A DNA stretch of 64,000 bases, from the NCBI RefSeq assembly GCF_037975245.1, contig NC_092578.1, positions 2,117,001 to 2,181,000 on the forward strand, written 5' to 3'. The position numbers and the translations under genes are program-made. This DNA is from Apostichopus japonicus (taxonomy: Eukaryota; Echinodermata; Holothuroidea; Aspidochirotida; Stichopodidae). The notes beneath the pieces were generated by a model. That model was given only the letters and a program-made list of their open reading frames with translations, was not told the DNA's origin and did not search any database. Shown piece by piece: positions 11,101 through 23,100 of the stretch; position 1 is the first letter of the stretch; each line of letters opens with the position of its first letter.

Positions 11101-14100
11101 TTTCCTGTTAACCGGCGTCTTTTGCCCTTTTCCTTGCCCCGGGTGTAGTAGTTAGCACTGTCGCTAGGTTTTAACTTGTACTGACCTATTAGAAAGGTCT
11201 GATGAGGATTAACATATACAGGACTTTTTTTGCAACATTAATACCTAAGCATGTAAACACAAGTCATCAATAATAATATGGATGATGGTGACAATGATAA
11301 TGATGTAAGTCATCAATAATAATATTGATGATGGTGATAATGATGTAAGTCATCAATAATAATATTGATGATGGTGACAATGATAATGATGTAATTCATC
11401 AATAATAATATTGATGATGGTGATAATGATGTAAGTCATCAATAATAATATTGATGATGGTGATAATGATATCTGTCTTTAATAATAATATTGATGATGG
11501 TGAAAATGGTAATGATGTAAGTCATCAATAGTAATATCGATGATGGTGACAATGACACTGATGATTCTTAGCTTAAAATGGTTATTACTTCATATCGGTT
11601 TATTAAGTTAGATAACAGTTATAACAGCTTGGGCCTGATGCTCCTGTGCAGAGGTTATAACAAACTTATGCCAGATGCTTACATATCAAACAAAAAGCTA
11701 TGTACCTAAGCAACTTTAACATTCCTCGTAGTCCTACGTAGCAAAGTTAAATGTTATTAAACGTTTTGAAAAATGACAAACTATTCAAACATCTGTTGTG
11801 ATAATGCTAAACTTACTACGAGATACAGTCTCAGTCTTGATGGGTGTGTTCTACGTTGCTGTATGATCAGCATAACCAACCTACTCCGAGAAACGACTGG
11901 TAAGATAAAGAAGTATAGTCCGGTGGTTGATTTAACTAAATAAGATACTTCAGGTAGAACAGAGGATATGAAAGCTCCATAACCTTGAATGATCACTTAT
12001 GCCCCAGCTACTTTACCGAAAAGTAATTTTCCACATTTTTGGAGAAGTAAATGTAAAGTTTCTTGCAAATTAATCTGCTCTAAGTAATATTTTGTTTTAA
12101 TCAAGAACTGTTTAGAGAGAAAAATGAATCCCACAAAGCTCAGAAGGAAATTGGATTCTTTCATTCTTTTTTTTATTATCAATGTATACAATAGAATGAA
12201 TTGATTGATTGCATAAACTCCTTTGATCAAGTTTGCTATAAGAAGTAATATGAATGTGGAGCGGTTCATCGGATCTGAAGACGGGATAAGAAATTGCATC
12301 AACGAGATAGCCGTTGAGAATATAAGATTTCTGAAGCAGGATTATATGTAGATTTGTCAAATGATGAAGGGCAGGGTAGGAGGAAAGTAAGTCACTGAGC
12401 AAAAGAGTTTCAAAATTCCTGTGTTCAGTGGAGGTACCTTTCAAAATATTAAAATTCTTCTATATTATTTTAAGAAATTATCAGCTATTATTTTTAATTG
12501 AGGCAATCAAGTTATTAATAGATAATTGGAGTTGGTAATGTAATAAATTTTACATAAATAAAAAATTACCTTCAATTTAAGATCTCAAGAGCATCTCATT
12601 TCTTTCCCAAGTCTTCCTCAACTTGAAAGTTTGTAAACAAAATTTAAACTTTTGTGGGTGGCTGTCTTTTGTTTTGTGGTTGGAAGCCTAAACAGTTGCC
12701 CTGGAAACGACAGACCTGTTTCTCTTCAGCTGTCTTAAGATGACAAACAGATGTTTGTCGGGTACCTTTCGATTCCTCCAAACTCCAAAATGATATACTC
12801 TATATTTAGACTACCAAGTGATGGCCCCAACACATGGCCCCAGTGCATGGTTGGTATGGATCAAAAGTGGGTCGGGTTCAGAAAGTGGCCTCCTTGGTTT
12901 TAATTTCACTATGAAGTACAGGTGCAGAGCAGATGGTGTTTTGATGTTCACAGTTTTTGATCTGTACAAAAACAACTTTAACGTAGCTATTTGCATCGAT
13001 TTTTGGTTTAGTTTTTGGGAACTATTTAATACCAAATTGCCATAAGATTGCATTTCATTGGCTTGACTAGTCAAGTTACATTTCCAAATAATAAGACAAA
13101 ATATTACAGTCTACTCAAGACCCATCTTTTCACATGTTCTTTTGTAAATTAATCTGCTTTCTTTGTAAAGCACCTTGAGCAGTGACTTTTGTCTACTGAT
13201 TTGGCGCTATATAAATCTCATTTATTATTATTATTATATTATTATTGAAAGTTTGTGAACATTTCCATCTGCCTTTGTTTTATTCTTCATCTTCATCAGT
13301 TTTTCTCTCTTTCTCTCCTCCTAGTACTTCACCCAGTGCATATTACTGGTGATGATGAGCTGTGCAGTTTTCCAGCAAATTAGCAGTTTAACAAAGATGG
13401 GTCTGCTTCTCCTCATGGGCTTGGTCTATGTCCTCCTGATGGAGTTTGTTACAGTTAATCTCTATGACAACCACGACCTCTTACAGAGGGCCCATGCAGG
13501 GTATGTAAATAACTTAGAGTCTATTTAAAATAATCATGTGAATCAGTAGCTCTCTGTTTTAGAATGCAGATTCACAATCAATTCTGTTTCACTAGCAGTA
13601 TACTACTTGTTCATGTAGTTTATCAGTTATGGATCCAGGACTTCCCAGCTGGGGGTGGGGCTGGGGGGGGGGGGAGACAAGCATAGCTACATACCAAAAT
13701 TTCCAGGAAAACAGCAGTGCATAAGAAAACAACATATGAAACAATTTATAAAAATGTTCGGAATGCCCACGCCTGAAGCGTGGTAATGTTTTTCCACTAT
13801 TCATCTTATGGTTTTAGCTAATATTTAGTACCAAAATGAAAAAGTCACAAGGGGGGCACCTTCCCTAGATCCAGTCCCGGTTAGTCACAATTGTATTATT
13901 AGCATCAGGAAAGTATGTATGCCAGTGATGGGGGGGGGCAAATATTTGTCAGCCTCCCTCCCCTCTTTCCCCTCAGAAAAGATTTCATTTTAGAAATAGC
14001 CTCTCTGGAAAACTTTGGCCCCCCCCCCTAAAAAATGAAGGCTAGCTTTGGCCCTGCCCTTAAACCTTCCAGCCCTGTACTATCAATTCTCTGTCCACTC

Positions 14101-17100
14101 CAATGTATACCGTTTTCGAGTCTCCAGACACATAAACCATATCATTTCTATAAGCCATTGCTCTCTCTCTCACTCTAACCTACTTCTGAACGCTAAAAGA
14201 GTAATAACATTTCACACACAGTTTGATGTTGATATGCAATACTTTTTGTTAATAAGTGCACTCAAAAGAATGTGCACGATAATAAACTCTTAAATGAGTC
14301 TTCAAAGCAAAGACATGACGAAGAAAAACTTAAAGTATTCCGTGATCAAATCGGATGCAGCCATCTTAAGATAATTGGAACTTTTATCAGATTATCTCTG
14401 TTCTCCTTTATGTCAGATCAGGCTAAATGCGGTAATTGGATCTCTTCTGAATTAACCTACTTTCTGTCAACCAATAGTTGGTTTGCTAAAACTATTTCTA
14501 TGGATGCCCTAAATATTTACAAAATGAGCGGATGCAATTTAGAAACAGCTGTCAAATTATATTTTCATAAAACTTCAATGTTATTTGGGGAGTATTTTTA
14601 AAGTAAGTTTCTTCAGTCACAGAATGGGCTTTTAAGCCCAGTGGTGAAAGTAAACACATATAGGTCGAAGCTTCAATGAAAGCAGTTTCTGTCAACCACA
14701 GACCAAAAATGACACTACCTGCCGTCGCTGCTGTAAATTAACAATGAGAACACTGGCTGTGTTTTGCATGCAATCTGCGAAAGAAAGCAGCTGTATACTT
14801 CTTGCGGTTGTTTAAAGTACAGTGGTTGTAGACAGATATTTTGTCTTAACAAGATTATTTCAGACACAGAAACTAGAGACCTATTACTGTTCAAAGATAT
14901 GAGTTTATGCAGTTCCGTGTAGTACTAGCCTAACAAACACTTTCTCCTAATAAGGTCATAGTTTTCTTGTGTTCTGCTACTTCTGTATCTTGTTTGTTCA
15001 AGTCGAAAACTTCCCTGTCATGGAGTGTATAACTCTGAAGTTTTCATGCTTGGAATATTCAGTTTTAATTACATGGTTCAAATGGTTTGCGGCAATAGTT
15101 TATTGAACCACTTGAGTTACTTTTGGTATAAACTTTCGCAGCAAGGCTGTCTTCTACAGCTTGAGGGCGTGAACGGTCACAGAACTGTCAGTCTTTGTGT
15201 TGTCAATATGTTACTGTCCGATGTGAGAGAGGTTAGATGTTGAGGTGCTTTATAGTCAGTATTCAAGTGTTTTAATGCTACCAGTCTTGAAGATACAGAC
15301 AAATATCAAGACTTTCACCGAAACTTGATGGACTGCTTCACGAGTGTCTAGTTTTGAATTGTGACAAATTTTGAAATGTTGTGGAGGTAGATGGTTTTAT
15401 TGGTTACTTTTGAGAACAAAAACTATTCAAAGAAGAATACTATAAGCCAGTCTGTTGCTCAATGATCTGGGCAGTTGTTTTGGGGAAAAAGAAGCATGAT
15501 AGTTCTTGCTAGCACTTGTAATAGTGGAGTCTATGAAGAATAATTTCCACACATACTACAGATACCACACATATCACACATCATATCTTACATGGAAGCT
15601 GTTCGGCTTTATTTATATTAACACAGCTGAATACATTTCGAGGTTAAAGGTCATGTGTATTGGTCCCAATTTTCAAAATGCTTAAATTTTGCTAAAATGT
15701 TCCAAAGTGGGCCCAAGTAATTTTAACCCTCTCAAGTTAAACACTGACATTAAGATGTGCCTGATTAGGTAATTAAAATGTCGTGCAGTGTCAGAGAGGA
15801 AGAATATTTTGAGGATGGCTGTGATCATAATAGAATAGTGTGATCATAAGTGACCAATATCTGGCTTTCTAATGATGAAAATAGCTTAAAGTCATGAAAA
15901 TAAGTTCAAAGAGAGAATGAAAACAACCTTTTACTAAACTGCTTATCTACTGCCAAAAGGCCTGTGTAGGTAAAAGTATAAGTTAGAGGGCATGACGTTA
16001 CAATCCTAGCAGGATCTTCTTCAAAGGCAATCTAATCTCAGTATAAGGTTAGGTCTTGGTTATGTAAGAAGTGGAGAAAAGATGTTGCTGTGTTGTGTTT
16101 CTTGCCTCAAGTATTACTTCACTATGTTGTTAGACGCTATCACAATGAAGTTTGAGATCTGGATTCAAACAATTTTATTTTTCGTCCCTGAGTTCCGATC
16201 CCTCATACGGACCTTTGATATTTGAAATTTCTGCAACTTGTGACTAGAAGATCATTTGATAGTGAAATTTCCAACAGATGAACTGTCAACATTGGAAGTA
16301 GAGCTTATTCCAACCTGTTTCTGCCTCAGCCATGTAAAGTTTCTGACTGGTGTGATTGACAAGGCAGAAATTTTGTTTGGTTTTGGTTGAACTAAAAATA
16401 AAAGCCAGGAATACCACTTGGGAGTAACTGTCAGTTTGATTTGATATCTCTGATTTAAGGGTCAAAGCCAAAAGTAGGACGATTCAACGCTGTGTCAGGA
16501 TTACACATCCCAAATGTCATCTCCCTACCAACACTTCATGTCTTTGTAAAAGTAAATACCAAGGCCTTCTTGGGTCAAAGTTAAAATAAGTAAAAAATAT
16601 ATTGAAATTATTAGGTTTTGTGAAAAGCAAGTTTCTGGATGTTAACAGCTGACTGCACCAATTTGTTACGGTTGCAGTCACTTTGATGAAAACTTGATCG
16701 TGTCTTGGTAAAAGGAATATTAAGAGGAAAGATGGATTTCCAAAACTCATATTCTTGAATTAGTGGCTGACAGGAAGCAAAGAGAGAAAGGTATTAAAAA
16801 AAAAAGACTGCCTTTAATGATATTAAAGTAAAATAGCACCTGTGCTAACTGCTATGCCATATTCCATAGGGACCAAAAAAAAGTAATTAATTGCGATGGC
16901 TAAGATTTATAGAAACCAAATATGAAAGGTATCTTTGAAGATATAATTTGTAGATGGATGCTTATGATCTTATAACTTTGTCTTTTGATATTTTTGCATG
17001 TACAGTATGACTGAGGAGAACTATATACCGTTGAAGGTGACCACTCCTGTGATTCTGTTTGTTTACGTTACTGCTCTTTGGATCCATGGGAGACAGGTAG

Positions 17101-20100
17101 AATCCACCACCAGGCTGGACTTCCTCTGGAAACGACAGGCAAGAACCAAAGATAGAATATCTGTTTGTAAAATTAAAATTCATATTTGGAATGTTTAGTG
17201 TGTCAGGCCCTTCAGTGTTAACTACGATACTTCAAAATGTATCAACTATCGACTTGAAGGTTTTGGTTTTGGAGGCCTTTCTTTTTCGACTTTCATTAAA
17301 GATCAAAATAAAACAGTCTGTATTCTGTGCGTGTTTTTGTCCCTTCTGTTATTGTAACTTGTCATTTAGCCTCTGAAGAAGATCCTGCTAGGATCGAAAC
17401 ATCAGGCCTTCTTACTTTTACACATTTAATTAAAGTTGTCAGTTAGTTCAGAATTCATGTTAAGAAAACAGTACTATTAAGAAATGACATTGAATGAAAC
17501 AAAATGTAGCTTCATTTATTAAAGATTAAAAAAATAGACAAGTTTAAATGATGGGATGGTAGGCAGATATGTCCTTACGTTAGGCTACAGTTTTTTTTCT
17601 GTTTATTATTATTATTATTATCATCATAATTATTATTATTACTATTATTATTATTTATTATTATTATTATGATTATTAATATCGTTATCAGATCCACACC
17701 GGGTTTGAGATATCGGTTTATCAGGCCAATAGTAAAATCATCGCTGCAACACTGATAAATAATGCCATGGAATGTCACACAGTCAACAACAAACTATATA
17801 AATGCATTGAATAAATTGAATTTTGTTTCTTCTGATTTCTCAGGCCACGGAGGAGAAGGAAGAGACAGAGAAGTTACAGGCTCATAACAAAAGTCTCTTG
17901 AATAATATACTGCCCTCTTTTGTGGCTGAACACTTTATGAAGACCTCTTCCAGCGATATGGATCTCTACCATTGTGCTAATGAGTTTGTTGCTATCATGT
18001 TTGCTTCCATTACAAATTTCTCTGATTTCTACGTCGAGCTCGAGGCTAACAACGAGGGTGTGGAATGCCTCCGACTCCTGAACGAAATCATTCATGACTT
18101 TGACTCGGTTAGTTCAAATGTTCTCAGCTTGGATAAATGTTTTGTATCTAAGGTTCTCCCTTTACTGCCACCATCAAAGCTGTTCCCTAAACTTCCAAAA
18201 TGCACTCAGATCAGAAAGTTGCTTAAAGGAGTGACTTTACATAATATGTTTAAACAAGATCAAATGTGACAAGAAAATGGAGATGAAAGTCTATACAGAC
18301 CAACCTTGGTCAGATTTCTGTCATTTAGGAGGAAGTATCATTGCATTTGTTTCTGTTGGTTGTTCCTGTGATGTAGAATCTTTCACAGTAAATCATGCTG
18401 GGATTATATTTGCTGATTTGGGGGAATGAATTTTACAAAAGATGTTTAAAGCCTTGAGGAAGTGTGTACCATTTAAAAGCAAATTTCAATGCTGGAAATA
18501 AACCTGCCACACTTCCATAGCAACTGAACCCAGCCCTAGGTTACTTTATTTCAGCGTATTTTGATGCCCTAGCTAATGGTGCACACGACCAACCCGGCCA
18601 TATATGCCTAAGTCGGTTCCAAACATATTAGATACACTGTCGGAACAACTTTTGCTAAATTTTGCCCCAGATTTCCAAAATTTTCTATGTAATGGTCATC
18701 AGATTGCGGAAACGTAATCTTTTAGTATACACTCCACCAAAATCACATCAGGAATGATACAAACCATCCATAGGTTTTTCAAAATGAAGTGAAGCATTCA
18801 GTTTGTGGGACACAAAATTTTCGATATTGGTTGAAACAGATGATAACCTGCTGTTGATATCTGAGCAACAAAGGAATCGTTTACCATATAGGTCTCTTGG
18901 AAGATTGAGGTGTATGCAATTATGAGTGAATATTTTGTGTCATTTCTAGAATAACACAAACTTACAACACAACACAAAATGCACCTTCATAGACTGATTT
19001 ACAATTTCTGATTATTAATAGAAACCACCGTATAATGAATGCAATGTTGTTGTGGATGATGATGTTTAATTTGTTTTCATTTTAGATACTCAATGAGGAA
19101 AGGTTCCATCAAATTGAGAAGATTAAGACCATCGGTAGCACCTACATGGCCGCCTCTGGTTTGACGGATGAGACGTTTGATAAGGAGAATAACACACACG
19201 TCATCGCCATTGCAGAATTTGCATTCAGGCTGCAAGCGCAACTCAAATACGTCAACCAACATTCTTTCAACAACTTCAAAATGAGGATTGGTAAGCATTG
19301 TCCTGCTTGACTGTTGACAAAAATGTTATATATCAGTGTTAGTCAGTGTAGGTATGTATAAACACTACCAGGGAAGAAGGACTGTTTGGCACTCAAGTCA
19401 TGTGAAGGTTGGCATTACCTATAGCATACAGCACAATAGGTTCAAAAGGACCTCAGATAAGAAAACTTGGTAGTTAGGTATTGGCAGCCCATGCATGTTA
19501 TGTACATAACAAGCCTCCTCCCCCCCCCCCCCACCCGCTTCCTCCACATGCATGGAAAAGTAGCCATGGCCCCTCAAGAGCAGTTGTTTTCATTTCCTCA
19601 CACTCTCAACATTAACAGAGACAACTCTCATAATAGCTGTTGACTTTGTGTGTAACTAATATGAATATACACCATATATTCCTCAGTTCTTTTACATGGC
19701 AGTTCATTAAACTTACCTTGTGTAATAATGATCTGTTTTGTTGTTCCAGGATTGAATGTTGGTCCGGTGGTGTCTGGAGTCATTGGTGCCAGGAAGCCCC
19801 AGTATGATATCTGGGGTAACTCTGTCAATGTAGCCAGCAGGATGGATAGCACCGGGGTACCAGACAAGATCCAGGTCACAGAGGATATGAAGAAACTCCT
19901 ACAGAGCAAGGGATACCACCTAGAAGAGAGAGGATTGGTAAAGGTCAAAGGTAAAGGAGATATGGTGACCTACTTCTTGTTGGAAGGACCCAAGGATAAA
20001 GATAAAAGGTGAAGTTACTATTGTAGGAATTAAAGTCTATGAGTGAGTGGTGGTCGCCATACCATGCTAGGAGGATGAGCCCTTCCTGTCAGTGATGTTG

Positions 20101-23100
20101 GATGAAGTCAGTACTTAACACTCCATGGTCATGTTAGAGGAATTAATACATACCATAGCTGTCCTACCACACCTGTGTCATGAATGGGCATTGCCCCCTG
20201 CCCATCAAAGGTCAACATCCCTTCCCAGTCACTTCTACACTGCACCCAAATCACACTATGGTTGTAAGGAGATATTAGCACCATTTAAGCCAGAGCAGAA
20301 ACAGCTAGCAAGAATCAAATATTCACCTCACGACAGGGTATCCACGTAACCCTCTCTCGTGGTCAGGCAACTACCTGGGATCATCTGGTACAACTTACAT
20401 CATTTAAGACTATTATGAGACACTAAATATGAAATAGTTTTTGAGGTAAGTTCATACCTGCTATATATATATATGAGAATTAGTGTCAGACAGTTATCTA
20501 ACATTTGAGGTATCTCGTTCCCCTGTTGAAATCATTGTCAAGACTAAAAACATTTCAATTTAATAAGGAGCTCAAATCAATGATAATGTTTCATAGTATG
20601 TAATAACATGGTGAGTTTTACACTCACAACATCTCACAACTTGTGCCGAAACATGTGTCAAACTTTATATGTCTGCAAATTACCTGTACTTAAAATGCAA
20701 CAGCTGGATACTTGTAGAATAATGTTTATAATTTTTAATAATATTTTATCGATCAGAGATAAGTGCAAATTTTATATTCCAGGGTCATTTTCAAATATTT
20801 TAAGGAACCTTTCTATTGGATTCCATTTTTTCCCTGTTATCAAACCTGCCCTAATTTTGCTTGGACAACTCAAGATATTGTTTGCTTGCTATTAATGACA
20901 CCTGTATCCTTTTTCTTTTCATATTTTAGCTGTTACAACTCAAGTTGTTTGTTCGTGTAATCATTCTCGATCACATTACTTCAAATACTGTTATGAAGTA
21001 GCGGCGAATCAAGGAGATCTTTCTGCATTAACATAAATCAATACAACTATCATACTTCATATAATATTACAAAGATAAATATTGTTACATATTCCACAAG
21101 AAAATTAGCTCTTCAAGGTAACATTCATTAATTTACTGATGAGGGATGTCTATCCCTGTATCGATCAACTTATTGATTATCAAACCAAGAGTAATTTGGA
21201 CCTACATAAACACAAGTACTGACTAGTGGAAGTAAAAACAAAGTAATTTAAGTTTATGATCATGTTATTATTGGTCGCTGTTAACCTTCACAAGTAACAG
21301 AGACCTATCAATAATATTGATGATTGTCTGTTCTGGTGCATTGATTATTAAACTTAGCTTAGAATCTTTAAGGATTTGTAATAGAGTATAATGTATTGAT
21401 TTTCTGATTATCAGTTTAACAGATAGTTAAGACATTCTTATCCATAAGTATTGATCTAGACAAACCAACCAACCTGAGGAGAGTATAGACATTACAAATT
21501 GATAAACATGTAATGAACCAAGGCTTTGTTAATATAAGTTCCTTATATTAACAGGGTCAGTTTGGAGCCTCTGAGGTTTAGGTCAAATGTGAGGAAGGTA
21601 AATATGAAGATTATATGAGAATGATTTTACATTTCTGAAGTAATATTTAAATTAATTGAAGCTCTTGCTGCTATATTGATGATGAGGATGTGTGGATCAA
21701 TGGAAAGAAATTTAATTATTTCTTTCTATTTTCTTATAAATTAATTAATTAATTGAGACTTGCTACCAAACATCTCATCACCTTGCTAAAATATTTCACT
21801 TGACATATTCAACCTTTTTACCTATTTATTTATGGTGTGATCACTGTGTATGTAACAGACCTTCCACTGAAAATGTCATATTTTTTGATGCCAATGTTCT
21901 TACAAATGTTGTTGGGTGGGGTATAGCATTTTCTTACTTGTGCATAAATAATTACCTATTTTCTGACATCTCCCCTCCCCTAGTCCATCTTTTGTCTATT
22001 TATCCAACGTACTTATTATTCCAGCTTAATTTTAAGTGTACTTAATGTTCCATATTTCCACAATGACAAAAATGACCATCTTGTATGTCCAAATTTGTTA
22101 CAAATTCACCTATGAATAATGTCCATCAAAACATTCCATGTTTTTTTTTTTTGTCTCATTATTATTATTTTTTGTGGGGTATGTGTTATTGATAATTATC
22201 AAAAGGACAAAGGTTTGTTTTCCTTCAACTTTGATAATTAAATTTGAAACCATACTACTTTTCTTAGTGGGTAGGTTGGTAACTGTCTTCATAGCCATGC
22301 TAACCATGTTAGGCTGTGAAGAGAGCCAACTTAATATTCTAGAATCACTGATTTATTCACTTTGTTTGTTAATTGTCATTGGTTTTGACAGGAATATATA
22401 TTTGTGGACTGGTGAGCCTAGTCCCCACTGCCAGCCCTCCTCCCCCTCCCCCCCCCCCCCACAACCATCCCTCACAATACACAAATATGAATATGTTTTA
22501 TCTTCATAATTCCTCTCATGTGTAGAGAGTGTGTAATAAGATGTTATTGCAATAATAATGACATGTTATGCCTATGAGGTTGGATGGGTGAGAGACTGGA
22601 GTTGAGAGTTAGGGTAAATCTCACAATATCTATCACATTTAAAATTTTAAAAAATGATTTCTTCTCCAAACTTAGGCAACAAATTCTTAGAATTTTAGAA
22701 AAACCTCTTATCCTTTTTTAGGAACCTTTAAGATAGATATAAGACAACTCAACCAAACTCATAATGAAGAAATTTAGATTCTGCTTGAGCATGTAGTTTA
22801 TACATTCTTAGTAGCCATTCCTTTACACAGACATTATTCTTCTGTGTGGATAGAGCACCATAGCTGTGTGGAGAAAATTAATATATTACTAAGGTTTATT
22901 CTTTTAATAATGTGTGCTTTACATGTGTAGAGTGTTAATCTACGTAGATCTATTCTTTACTGTGAGTGTTACATTCTGTGTACATTACCATGGCATTATC
23001 ACTTCTACCTTTTTAAAGAGCAAAATTTAAATTTATTTATATTTTTTTTTTCAAAATTAAAGTTATTAAAGAGAGCTTACACAATGTACTTATATATCTG

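Larger units (their letters stand above)
11045..13324 (+). other. ADCY intron
   Basis: Contains a GATGATGG-type minisatellite (11263-11560), otherwise unremarkable AT-rich sequence, and a LINE/SINE-type 3' tail at 13085-13247 near its end. No supported gene. Confidence 0.6.
13501..17005 (+). other. ADCY intron
   Basis: 3.5-kb intron with poly-G/poly-C-flanked repeat debris (13625-14060), one copy of the GATCCTGCTAGGATC repeat (about 15935-16065) and otherwise unique-looking AT-rich sequence. Short open frames here have no recognisable protein features. Confidence 0.55.
17139..17843 (+). other. ADCY GC-AG intron
   Basis: Intron with a GCAAGA donor and ttctcag acceptor. It contains one copy of the GATCCTGCTAGGATC repeat (17350-17450) and an ATT-rich microsatellite (about 17592-17680). 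No gene. Confidence 0.7.

Noticed and set aside
22138..22509. 123-codon hydrophobic + frame downstream of the cyclase
   Set aside because: Starts in a poly-T run and ends across a poly-C run; Phe/Leu/Pro content follows from base composition.
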